64,000 nt of DNA. Source: Gottfriedia acidiceleris. GTDB taxonomy: Bacteria; Bacillota; Bacilli; Bacillales; Bacillaceae_G. Position 1 is the stretch's first letter. Each line of letters opens with the position of its first letter. Positions 54,914 to 63,747 of the stretch are shown piece after piece. The notes beneath the pieces are model-generated. The model did not search any database. It was not told where the DNA came from and worked only from the letters and a program-made list of their open reading frames with translations. The position numbers were made by a program, and so were the translations under genes. The stretch lies in contig NZ_SCFN01000018.1 in the NCBI RefSeq assembly GCF_004138285.1, positions 37,938-101,937 on the forward strand. The letters are read 5' to 3'.

Positions 54914-57900
54914 TTAACGTTGTTTTTTAGGCAATTTTATTCGGTGAACACTGCCACCTTGAGTTCCGACAAACAAATATTCTTCGTCAGGCGATAGTAC
55001 AAGTGCAGTCGTATTTTTGTTATCGAGGCCTTCGGATATATTAGTCCATGTTACTCCCCCATCCACACTCATTAACACACCACGACCTCCTTTAAGAAGT
55101 CCCCTTTGTTTAAAGGAACCAGTAGCAGCATAGATAACATTTGGATTACTAGGGGAAACGATGATATCATTTACATACATGTCGAGCTCAGACTCAGCAT
55201 ACTTTGCTTTTTCTAGGGTTTTCCCTCCGTCAGTGCTGACATACAAATGGGTTCCTCCAACCACTAAATGGTTTGAATTGTTTGAATCAATCGCTAAACT
55301 GCTTACAGGAACGTTTTGAATTTTTTGGAATGATTGGCCCATGTCTTTGGACAAAAATAGACCGTCATTTCCGCCTGCCCAAATTCGGTTAGGATCTTTT
55401 GGATCACCGGCAATAGCTGTAAACTTGTGTTCTTGCTTTATATCTTTCCAATTTTCCCCACCATCCTGGCTAATCCACAGACCAGTCATACTAGACCCAG
55501 GGATAGTATATGGGATCACGATTTCATTCGGGTTGGCTGGGTGAACCAGCATGTTAAGAGGTACTGAGTCATCTTCAAATTTTAAATCCCAGTTTTGTCC
55601 TCCGTCCTTGCTTCGGTAAACATTCATTGTCCCTACCCCACTAAAGCGTATTTTATAAACGACATTTGGTTCTGTTGGAGACGAAGCAATTTGAAACACT
55701 TGTTCTCCAAATCTTCCTTCACCTTCAGCCGCTCCCCATTCGAGTGTTGTGGAATCAACTTTTTTTAGGACTGGTAATGCTGTCCGGTACGTGTTGGAAT
55801 CCGTTCCGGCAAGTAACTGGTATCCTTTGGAGTTCTTGGATATAGCCAAGTCATAAACCGTTGCTCCAGGAATACCGACTCGATTATATGTTTGCCCTTT
55901 ATTCTGTGTTTCATAGATTCCTGCTTGTTCAGAAGAAACATAAAATGGGCGATTACCAAATCGAGAAGATTTTGTACCTAAGGCAAAATCGATTTCATAG
56001 GAGTTATAACCTGGGAGCGGTTTTTTCCAGGATTCCCATGATTTTCCGTAATTACGGCTTACCCATATTCCATCATACGCTGTTCCTACATAAATACCAC
56101 CATCCAAAATTTTTACAGCAGATACATTACTAAATGGTACTTGATCGTGCGTAATTTCTTTCCAATCTTTACCTTTGTTAAAGGAAGCGTACAAACCGGT
56201 ACCCCATGTACTAGCAATTAGAATATCTTGATTACCTAGTATTTCCTTTGTATTTGAATAAAGCGGTTGAATCAATTGCTCGGATGTAGCCTTACCAGAG
56301 AATACGTCTTTTAGAACGTAAACGCCGTCTGATGAAAGGTACAGGTTATTATTCACAAGCTCTGCGTCATTTAGATATGGCCACCATCCAGATAATTTCT
56401 CCCAGTTCATACCTCTATCCAAGCTGACATAGACTTCGTTTTTCGTAATTGCAACTAGTTTCTGTCCACTTTCATCAATTACTAAGTCAGATATATCTAT
56501 ATCTGGAAAAGGTAAAGTTCTCCATGTTTTTCCGCCGTCTTTGCTGGCTAATATTTTACCCATATAAGTTGGATCAACCAATCTATCTGCTGAATTAATT
56601 GGCACATAAATATTTTGTTCATTTGTGGGATCAACCACCATTGTCCTTGGCAATCCTCCTAAGACAGGAAAATTTCGATACTCATGCCAAGTATCTGTCC
56701 CATCCTCCTTAAGGAAAAGAGAAGGATTCTCTCTGGATAACACTGTCATGCTATTAGGATTTTTTGGATCAAAATTCATCAGGCCAGTATTAGAGTAAGG
56801 TCCAACTGAGTCCCAGGATGAAGCGTGTTCCTTATCAGCTGGTAATTTTTCCAGATAACCAGAACCTATTATGCTTGATTCGTCAGTCGAGGAATTATTG
56901 ACTGTCGAAATTGCATCAATACGATAGATTCCCACTTCGCTTGTCTGAACTGGCACACGCCACCAATGACTACGATCTAATACAGAAGTCACTTGATTTG
57001 TCTTTCCGCTTGGAGTTCGTATAGTCACTTTTGGTGCTTGTGACAAATCAACCGGACTGTATATAAAGGCTTCCGTTTCATTCACTGATGATGCTACTGG
57101 ATCAGGTGTTGCAGTAATTTGAAGATGCCTTACAGTAAATTGGTATGGCTCACGCAAATGTTGAGATTCTGTTGCTGATTGTATATTTCCTTCTATCCAT
57201 CCCGAAATAACCGCATCCTGATCCGGTCTATCCATATTGATGCTCACTTCAACATTGACCTGTTGACCTGGTTCTATATGAATATGAGATGGATTCACAG
57301 TTACCGCTGCCTCGGATTTTGAATCGTCTTTAACCGTGAAATCCATATCAACCGGTTTTTCACCGTGATTGTTCAAAGTTAATGAAGCGCTTTTATGAAT
57401 CTTCGAATCTTTTAAATCGGCAATTCCTAAATTTAATGCATTAGGTGAGGCGACGACATTCGTTTCCGCCGCAGCCTTAATATCCAATCTTCCTGCCCCT
57501 TGTGTAAGCACATCATATGATGCCAATGGTTTCGCGGTTTCTTTTAAAGCACTGGAAATCTCTCTGGCATTCCAATCCGGCTTGAGTTGTTTCAGAAGCG
57601 CAGCTGCACCCGCCACATGTGGGGCTGCCATACTTGTCCCACTCATTCTTGTGTAACCGGACTCATCATTCTGTTTCTTAATATAAGTCGAATTGATTTC
57701 AACACCTGGAGCGACTAAATCAGGCTTTGCTCGAAGGTCGGAATTACCACGAGAACTAAAGGAAGCCATTCTATCCGTTGCGTCTTTTCCAGAAACCGTT
57801 ATTTTGACAGGTCCCTTGGCCAAGTAGGACTTTAATTCCTCAGCTTTTGTTTCATCAATTTTCATTGCGACCAGCGTTTCCAATCGGCTATCCACTGATG

Positions 57901-59308
57901 AATCTGCTAGGAATTGATCTTGTTCTTGCATCTCTCCACTTAAGTTAGATGAATATTGAGATGGAATCGATTCTCCTAATTTAAAAACAGATGCAAGTTG
58001 AGGACCAAGTTGCATAGGCTGGAAAAAGAGCGCAGCCTCGGCCCCTTTTTCTTGAGCTGTTCTCCCTGCTGTATAGAAATATTGCTGTGGATCAGCACCT
58101 TGAGGCAATTGAATGAGAACAATCTTTCCTTTTACATCTAATCCATTATAGTTTTCAGGTCCTCCTTCTCCAACATCTACCAGCTCGCGAGTGGTTTCTG
58201 CTTCAGGAGGATTAGCTGTAAACCCAAGGCGGGTAATAGATAAGTTCTCTTCAAGAGGTGAAACCATCTTCGCTGCTGGTACTTTAATACCGCTTGCACT
58301 TGCTCCAACAGCAAGTACCCCCTCAGCCATAGCTGGAGCACCAATGGTACCATAATCAGGTCCCGCATTCCCTGCTGCCGCGACAACAACTACACCGGCA
58401 TCAACAGCATTGTGAGCAGCTTGAGAGATAGGATCATTACCATCACCAGGACCACCTATACTCATATTAATTACATCTGCTGGGAATGGATTGTCTGGCG
58501 AAATAGAAGCTTCTATTCCGTCAATGATATCAGATGTATATCCTATTCCATCTTGGTTTAGGACTTTATAGGCTGTGATGGAAGCATCAGGAGCCACGCC
58601 GGTCACATTTCCATGCGCAGCAATGATTCCGGCAACATGGGTTCCATGGCCGTAGTCGTCCATCGGATCATTATCATGATTGACAAAATCATATCCCCCG
58701 ACAACTTTATGCCCTTGCCCGAATCCCCCTCCAAGGTCAGGGTGATTATAATCCACACCTGTGTCAATTACAGCGACTGTCACTCCCTTCCCTGTAATTC
58801 CTTGATTGTTTTGGTCGTGCTTAGACCAAACGTCAGGAGCACCAATCAAAGGGACGCTGTCTGCTAAGTCTGCATGATATTCTTGATCCGGATATACCGC
58901 TTTTACTCCAGGAAGTGAACGCAGTTCATCAATTTTGTTTTTGGGTACTTGTAATGCAACTCCGTTAAATGTGAACGTATATTCGTTAGATTTGTTGAAT
59001 GGAATCTTCTTTTCTTTTATTTCTTGTATTACTTTCCCGTGAGATTTTTTCAAATTATCAATTTGATCTTTTATCTTTCTTTCTGTAGTTTTGGAAACGG
59101 CTCCAATTTGTTCTAAATGAGGTGTGGTTTGAATGGCAGGAGCACCTTCCATTTCGACCACAACACGTGTCATCGCATCATCGGGACTTGATCCTTGCGC
59201 CTTACTTATTGGAGCATCAAAAATAAATTTAGCATTAGAGAATACTAGGGCTGAAGCAACCATACCAGTCGCAGCTCTTCCCTTATACCACTTAGTTCGT
59301 TTTTTCAT
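54914..59308 (-). CDS. Giant secreted S8 protease 3 with C-terminal BNR/sortilin-type propeller
   Basis: 1464 aa. Signal-like N-terminus, I9 propeptide (about 45-145), S8 domain with Asp182 (AVIDTGVDYNHPD), His221 (GHGTHVAGI), oxyanion Asn314 and Ser559 (MSGTSMAAPHVAG), a PA-like insertion (about 375-480), then a beta-sandwich region (about 620-790). The last 650 residues repeat the Asp-box pattern S.DGG..W (SKDGGKTWR, SKDGGQNWD, SQDGGENWK, STDGGKTLE, SVDGGVTWT), a beta-propeller. The gene looks clearly richer in G and C than its neighbours, suggesting separate origin. Promoter-module copy 4 lies upstream, and its ribosome site AAAGGTGATGCAAAG is part of the module. Confidence 0.93.
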   Translation of the reverse strand: MKKRTKWYKGRAATGMVASALVFSNAKFIFDAPISKAQGSSPDDAMTRVVVEMEGAPAIQTTPHLEQIGAVSKTTERKIKDQIDNLKKSHGKVIQEIKEKKIPFNKSNEYTFTFNGVALQVPKNKIDELRSLPGVKAVYPDQEYHADLADSVPLIGAPDVWSKHDQNNQGITGKGVTVAVIDTGVDYNHPDLGGGFGQGHKVVGGYDFVNHDNDPMDDYGHGTHVAGIIAAHGNVTGVAPDASITAYKVLNQDGIGYTSDIIDGIEASISPDNPFPADVINMSIGGPGDGNDPISQAAHNAVDAGVVVVAAAGNAGPDYGTIGAPAMAEGVLAVGASASGIKVPAAKMVSPLEENLSITRLGFTANPPEAETTRELVDVGEGGPENYNGLDVKGKIVLIQLPQGADPQQYFYTAGRTAQEKGAEAALFFQPMQLGPQLASVFKLGESIPSQYSSNLSGEMQEQDQFLADSSVDSRLETLVAMKIDETKAEELKSYLAKGPVKITVSGKDATDRMASFSSRGNSDLRAKPDLVAPGVEINSTYIKKQNDESGYTRMSGTSMAAPHVAGAAALLKQLKPDWNAREISSALKETAKPLASYDVLTQGAGRLDIKAAAETNVVASPNALNLGIADLKDSKIHKSASLTLNNHGEKPVDMDFTVKDDSKSEAAVTVNPSHIHIEPGQQVNVEVSINMDRPDQDAVISGWIEGNIQSATESQHLREPYQFTVRHLQITATPDPVASSVNETEAFIYSPVDLSQAPKVTIRTPSGKTNQVTSVLDRSHWWRVPVQTSEVGIYRIDAISTVNNSSTDESSIIGSGYLEKLPADKEHASSWDSVGPYSNTGLMNFDPKNPNSMTVLSRENPSLFLKEDGTDTWHEYRNFPVLGGLPRTMVVDPTNEQNIYVPINSADRLVDPTYMGKILASKDGGKTWRTLPFPDIDISDLVIDESGQKLVAITKNEVYVSLDRGMNWEKLSGWWPYLNDAELVNNNLYLSSDGVYVLKDVFSGKATSEQLIQPLYSNTKEILGNQDILIASTWGTGLYASFNKGKDWKEITHDQVPFSNVSAVKILDGGIYVGTAYDGIWVSRNYGKSWESWKKPLPGYNSYEIDFALGTKSSRFGNRPFYVSSEQAGIYETQNKGQTYNRVGIPGATVYDLAISKNSKGYQLLAGTDSNTYRTALPVLKKVDSTTLEWGAAEGEGRFGEQVFQIASSPTEPNVVYKIRFSGVGTMNVYRSKDGGQNWDLKFEDDSVPLNMLVHPANPNEIVIPYTIPGSSMTGLWISQDGGENWKDIKQEHKFTAIAGDPKDPNRIWAGGNDGLFLSKDMGQSFQKIQNVPVSSLAIDSNNSNHLVVGGTHLYVSTDGGKTLEKAKYAESELDMYVNDIIVSPSNPNVIYAATGSFKQRGLLKGGRGVLMSVDGGVTWTNISEGLDNKNTTALVLSPDEEYLFVGTQGGSVHRIKLPKKQR

Positions 59309-59310
59309 CT

Positions 59311-59570
59311 TTGCATCACCTTTATCACAAATTACATTTCAGGACAGCTGAATTACCCCAACAAAAACGGAAAAATTATACTATTCTAAATGTTAAGGCT
59401 ATTATATGGTGATATATTTTTCTGGTAAATGACATTCTTGTTATCATAATGATTCATTTTAGTTATTAATAAAAAAGAATGAAACACAAAACTATATCAG
59501 GAAAATAAATATAACTCTATTCTTTTAAGCTTCTTTAGTGAAAAATAAATTTATTTTTTAAAATTGGATA
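59311..59570 (-). repeat. Promoter/leader module, copy 4
   Basis: -35 TTTACC (59424-59429), 17 bp, -10 TATAAT (59401-59406), palindrome TCATTATGATAACAA at 59438-59452. The leader-ORF position of the other copies coincides here with the real start of S8 protease 3: MKKRTKWYKGR compares with MHKKTLDYLKNR. The far upstream part is less well conserved. Confidence 0.82.
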
Positions 59571-59951
59571 GTTCTTTATTTAAGGAAGAATAGGATAAAA
59601 TGTCAAATTGTAATTACTCATCTTTTAAAGGATTGACCTTCTTTGTTTCTGATAAAACTTTATCAAACCATTCTATTAAAATACTAAAAATCACGGTTAT
59701 TAATATGAGAGTTAGATCCTTATGATAAACAAATTCAAAGAAAATCAAAAAAACTGCTCCAATTTGAGAACAGCTTTTTTCTTAGGATAACTCAGCGTTT
59801 TAATTACTCATATTATTAGAAAAAATAATAGGAAATAGATGTTTCAATAATATAACATTTTGTATTTTTTAATTAACATTTTTTTATGGTCAATTACAAG
59901 ATTTAATGTTGAAAATAATCACTTCAATCCAAGTAAAATCTTTAAACGCAG
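59571..59951. other. Intergenic region with a possible GH3-gene deletion scar
   Basis: Contains an imperfect terminator-like hairpin near 59749-59782 and, at 59800-59866, a stretch that resembles the 3' end of the GH3 gene joined to its 5' flank. No ORF. Confidence 0.4.
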
Positions 59952-60470
59952 TTATGAAGCTTTGGTTAGATCAGATGAAATTACTGATTTTTTGAATACT
60001 TTTTTATGGCGATAATATTCAAAAGTTGCAAGTATAATATTGATTATCGCAATGATAAAATCTCACCAGAATACGGCAGTCATATCGATATTTTTTGCTA
60101 ATTGACCTGTAAAATAAGAGATTACTATGAATGCAGAACTTGATCCGGTGCTTACATAAACCGATATTGTTGCTTTATTTTTAGGGAATAATTCTATAAT
60201 TACTGTAATACATAATTGAAATAAACCTGCAGTTTTAAAACCGATAAGAAAAGAACAAACTATTATCAATATAGGTTGGTTGCAAAAATAATAATATCAA
60301 TAAAGATAAAGAAGTTAAGAAAGGATACAAAATTAAAATTACGATGAGACTAATAAACCGATTGATAACTAATGCAATTATTAATACGGACCGACTCGAA
60401 ACATACATACAATAGCTTCTTTTGAAACACTGCCTTAAGCATCTGTAACTGTTTGGTAATAAAAGCAATG
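59952..60470 (-). pseudogene. MFS transporter pseudogene, C-terminal part
   Basis: Pieces of the second half of an MFS transporter in two frames: ILYPFLTSLSLLILLFLQPT, then LIGFKTAGLFQL and VIIELFPKNKATISVYVSTG, then TAVFW followed by TGA and an in-frame continuation DFIIAIINIILATFEYYRHK to the stop at 59952. At least one frameshift and one nonsense codon are present, and the N-terminal half is missing. Downstream of a TetR gene on the same strand, where an efflux gene would be expected. Confidence 0.8.
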
Positions 60471-60611
60471 TGAAACTTTGTTTCCATAGTATTGCTCGTA
60501 GTTAGTGGGTTTACTACATATGCACTAGTAACTGCGTTATGGTTGTTTAAATTAATACAATTTTAAATTTTTTCAAAGTGATAGTTTCTTGGCTATCTCT
60601 TTTTCTTTCTC

Positions 60612-61217
60612 TCAATCTTTATTATTCGTGGTTTCAAGTTTATTTAGGTAATCTCTTAAAAAGCCAATGGATCGGTTTATATAAATGGTGTCATAATATA
60701 GCTTTGTCATCATTAGAGATCCTTCAATAGTGGATATAAATATAGTTGTAAAAGTTTCAGAATCTATCGTAGGAATGATTTCTCCGTTTTTTATCCCATT
60801 TCGAACTATTCGAAGAATCATTGAATATAAATCATTCATGGCCCTTACTGTCGCCTCCCTTAAATCGGGATGTGCATCATCTGACTCTATCGCTGCATTT
60901 AAGATCGGACAACCTCCAGGAATGGGCTTCCCTTCTACTAAAAACAAAAAAACATCAAGTATAGCATTCAGCTTTTCAATAGTAGTATTTTTGTTTTCAA
61001 TTTCTTTTTGAAAAGTCATGGACATGGGATTAATTGAGTAAGAAAATGCATCCAATGAAAGTTCTGCTTTACTCTTAAAGTGATTATATATTCCACCTTT
61101 TTTCATCCCAGTTATTTCCATGATAGTAGTAATAGGAGTACTCATATAACCTTGTGTATTTAATAGTCCAGAGGCTTTTTCAATAATCATCTGCTTAGTT
61201 CGTTCGCCTTTACGCAT
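60612..61217 (-). CDS. TetR-family repressor (LmrA/YxaF-like)
   Basis: 201 aa. Helix-turn-helix region TPITTIMEITGMKKGGIYNHFKSKAEL (about 27-53); C-terminal domain with GGCPILNAAIESDDAHPDLRE, typical of the YxaF/LmrA branch. AGAGGAC precedes the ATG. It probably once controlled the downstream MFS gene, now a pseudogene, and may still control the divergent PaaI-type gene, since GGTCTGT/ACAGACC sites lie by both promoters. Confidence 0.92.
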   Translation of the reverse strand: MRKGERTKQMIIEKASGLLNTQGYMSTPITTIMEITGMKKGGIYNHFKSKAELSLDAFSYSINPMSMTFQKEIENKNTTIEKLNAILDVFLFLVEGKPIPGGCPILNAAIESDDAHPDLREATVRAMNDLYSMILRIVRNGIKNGEIIPTIDSETFTTIFISTIEGSLMMTKLYYDTIYINRSIGFLRDYLNKLETTNNKD

Positions 61218-61252
61218 ATTTTTGTCCTCTTTTCTGAATGATTTTTCATACT

Positions 61253-61265
61253 GATTGGTCTGTTA
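61253..61265 (-). promoter_or_regulatory. Candidate TetR operator half, tetR side
   Basis: GATTGGTCTGTTA, 36 bp upstream of the tetR start; inverted relative to ACAGACC at 61364. Confidence 0.4.
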
Positions 61266-61328
61266 TATTTAGTATAACTCTATAAGTCTTCAAATTCACA
61301 TTATTTTTATCTGAATCTTTTAATTATA

Positions 61329-61359
61329 TTGACAAATCACGTCTTTTAAAATATATAAT
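61329..61359 (+). promoter_or_regulatory. Predicted sigma-A promoter of the thioesterase gene
   Basis: TTGACA at 61329-61334, then TATATA after 17 bp (or TATAAT after 19 bp). Confidence 0.6.
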
Positions 61360-61363
61360 AAAA

Positions 61364-61377
61364 ACAGACCGCTTTGT
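61364..61377 (+). promoter_or_regulatory. Candidate TetR operator at the thioesterase transcription start
   Basis: ACAGACCGCTTTGT directly after the -10, where a bound repressor would block transcription. Confidence 0.4.
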
Positions 61378-61402
61378 ATATTTTTAATGAAAGGGTGTTA
61401 AT

Positions 61403-61843
61403 ATGAGTAAAAAAGTTTTTGACATGAAAAAAATTATGAATGGTGAGGTCCCACCACCGCCCATTGCAAGGTTAATTGGTGCGGAACTTGTAAATGTCGA
61501 AGAAGGAAAAGCAGTTTTTGAATTACAATGTGATACAGAAAAACATGCGAATCCTATGGGTACAATCCATGGTGGGATTTTATGCGATATTGCAGATATG
61601 GCGATGGGTGTAGCCTTTGCGAGTACATTAGAAACTAATGAAACATTTACAACCGTTGAACTTAAAATTAACTATTTAAAACCCGTCTGGAACGAAAAAA
61701 TTATAGCAAAAGGAGAGGTAATGAAAAGAGGAAATACTATAGGGTTGATTAAGTGTGATGTTTTTGATGAAGGAGGTTCCTTAGTCGCCCATGCTTTAAG
61801 CACATGTATGATTCTTCGAGGAGAAAAATCAACAGGAAGATAG
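61403..61843 (+). CDS. PaaI-type hotdog-fold thioesterase
   Basis: 146 aa hotdog-fold protein. Catalytic-loop motif NPMGTIHGGILCDIADMAMG with the HGG turn and Asp, then TTVELKINYLKPV, as in PaaI/YigI acyl-CoA thioesterases. AAGGGTG precedes the ATG. Divergent from a TetR gene, with operator-like sites in the shared region, so likely ligand-induced. The acyl-CoA substrate is unknown. Confidence 0.9.
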   Translation: MSKKVFDMKKIMNGEVPPPPIARLIGAELVNVEEGKAVFELQCDTEKHANPMGTIHGGILCDIADMAMGVAFASTLETNETFTTVELKINYLKPVWNEKIIAKGEVMKRGNTIGLIKCDVFDEGGSLVAHALSTCMILRGEKSTGR

Positions 61844-61926
61844 GTGTACAATTTTAGCTTATAAATTTATAACGTAAAAACATATAAATCATTTGGTATT
61901 TAGTAATTTAAGATTCTTACCTTAAT

Positions 61927-61955
61927 AAAAAGAGGGAATTTAATTCCCTCTTTTT
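61927..61955 (+). terminator. Terminator of the thioesterase gene
   Basis: 14-bp stem AAAAAGAGGGAATT / AATTCCCTCTTTTT with further Ts. Confidence 0.9.
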
Positions 61956-62137
61956 TTGACATCTTAATTCGATATTTATTTATACTATTTCAACACAATA
62001 GCTGAATAGTGGTCCCCAAAACCAAATTATCTGTCTATTATTCGGGTTCATAATCGTACAATGAATATTTTAAATTAATCATCTAGAGTTTTTGTGATAG
62101 CTAAATTAAAAAAAGGAGCGTTTCTCGATGTCTCATT

Positions 62138-62380
62138 TCATTCTCCTCGTTCCAATTTTTTAATTTGTTCCTGCTGCTCCTTAACCAATTTTTCCATCCC
62201 GTTGTATATTGTTCTTTCTATTTTTAATGAATTCTTTAGTTTTCGAATGGCTTCTTTTTGCTGTTCAACTGTCTCGGCTTGCTTTATTAACCAAAGTAAA
62301 TCTTTTAGATTAACATTGTCTAAATAGTCATAATGATTACAGTAGTCTTTTATTCTTTTTATATTTTGTCCATCTGTCAT
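62138..62380 (-). CDS. Hypothetical 80-residue helical protein
   Basis: Not recognised. Charged, almost wholly helical, with a heptad-like C-terminal half (EQQKEAIRKLKNSLKIE ... LVKEQQEQIKKLERGE) that may form a coiled coil. GAGGATGAAGGGTT precedes the ATG. No membrane segment or signal. Isolated between unrelated genes; such small coiled-coil proteins are common in prophage remnants, though no phage genes are seen here. Confidence 0.55.
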   Translation of the reverse strand: MTDGQNIKRIKDYCNHYDYLDNVNLKDLLWLIKQAETVEQQKEAIRKLKNSLKIERTIYNGMEKLVKEQQEQIKKLERGE

Positions 62381-63012
62381 AACCCTTCATCCTCTCTATT
62401 AATCAATAAAAAAGGAGAAGAGCAGTATGCCCTCCTCCCATATCTCATGCAAAATGTTGTTATACTATTTTATCCCTATTCCTTTACCTTATTCAGAACA
62501 CTGTTCTTTCTTCAATATATAAAGTAGATAATTATCCCTATAAAAATCCAGATACAGAAAACAACATGTAAGAAAAACTAATTGTAAAACTAGTATCCCA
62601 GGGAAGTTTAGTTTGAAAGTAAATAATCACTTGTAAGTGAGGTTTTTCCTCTTTTCATCTGATATGTTTCATACGAGACTTCTTAGACTAATCTGCGAAC
62701 ACTGCCATGTTGATTGATACTAATAGGTGAAAGTTAAATCACCTGTTAATCAATATAAAACCACTAGGTGCAAATGGTGATTTTACTCTTTTCAGACGAG
62801 GACTACGAACTAGGTTTTTTAAGCTAAGCAATTTTTTATGAGTAATGAAATTATTTTTTTAAGTGTGTAAAATGTTCATTCTTTTAATAAAGTTGTTGTC
62901 TACATGTAACTTTTCAATAAACTTTAGTTACATAAAAAAAACTGCCCCCAAAAAGAATCGAGAACAGGATTGATCGTTACTAAATATTATCCAATGTATT
63001 ATTATTAAATAT
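62381..63012. other. Intergenic region of about 630 bp, nothing recognised
   Basis: No ORF with start signal. One short hairpin (AGGTGA / TCACCT near 62724-62742). No similarity to the other repeats in the window was noticed. Confidence 0.5.
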
Positions 63013-63501
63013 TTAAACTTGTACTTCTTGATCAAATCCAAGAATGTTTTCAATCATTAATGAAAGTTTGTTTAGTATTTCTTCGTCACCACAACTCCAA
63101 ACTTCCATTTCATCTACATAAAATGTGAAAATTTTGTTATTAAGGATTTTTCCTTTTTTTGTTTTTTCGTTTTCTACTAGTTCAAAATATACTTCACCTT
63201 CTGTAGCAATAATACCAATGATTCTTGATATTCTTGTAGAATTTAATAATCCTACTTCTTCATTTAATGCATATTTATTACCTACGATTTTTATAAAACT
63301 ACGTGTAGCCGAAGGAGATTCTCTTTTAAATTGCTTAAGGAAAAACTTCATTTTATCTTTATTATTGTCTTTGCTGCTGTATTCTTCAAGGATTTCAAAG
63401 ACTGTTTTTGTTACTTCTTTATTTTTAATACGATATGAAAACGTTTCTTGTAACGAAATACCTTTGTTTCTTAGAACGTTTAGCAATGATGTTTGGATCA
63501 T
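63013..63501 (-). CDS. Hypothetical soluble protein, 162 residues
   Basis: No known family recognised. GAGGTAAAA precedes the ATG. N-terminal half is Lys-rich and helical; the C-terminal half reads like a beta-rich fold (IGIIATEGEVYFELVENEK, IFTFYVDEMEVWSCGDEE). No signal peptide or membrane helix. Monocistronic. The strong ribosome site and normal codon use support a real gene. Confidence 0.6.
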   Translation of the reverse strand: MIQTSLLNVLRNKGISLQETFSYRIKNKEVTKTVFEILEEYSSKDNNKDKMKFFLKQFKRESPSATRSFIKIVGNKYALNEEVGLLNSTRISRIIGIIATEGEVYFELVENEKTKKGKILNNKIFTFYVDEMEVWSCGDEEILNKLSLMIENILGFDQEVQV

Positions 63502-63646
63502 ATTTTTACCTCATTTCCTATTATTTACTAAACAACTTGGTATCGAAACCATTTTGAGAAAGAATAATGTTATTAAAATATCGCATGCGTTTGTTGTAGT
63601 AAAAGATCGGCTTTTTCGTCGAATTTTTTATTAATTATCTGGCATT

Positions 63647-63696
63647 AAAATATGCAGCCTAAGTCCAGAGTGATTGGAGCAAAAGCTGCATATTTT
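63647..63696. terminator. Terminator of the isochorismatase-family gene
   Basis: 12-bp stem AAAATATGCAGC / GCTGCATATTTT. Confidence 0.85.
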
Positions 63697-63747
63697 ATTC
63701 TTTTATTTAATAGGTTATTACTTTATCAGTAAACCTTTTTTATCTAT

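Noticed and set aside
60235..60468. 77-codon minus-strand ORF
   Set aside because: It is one frame of the MFS pseudogene.
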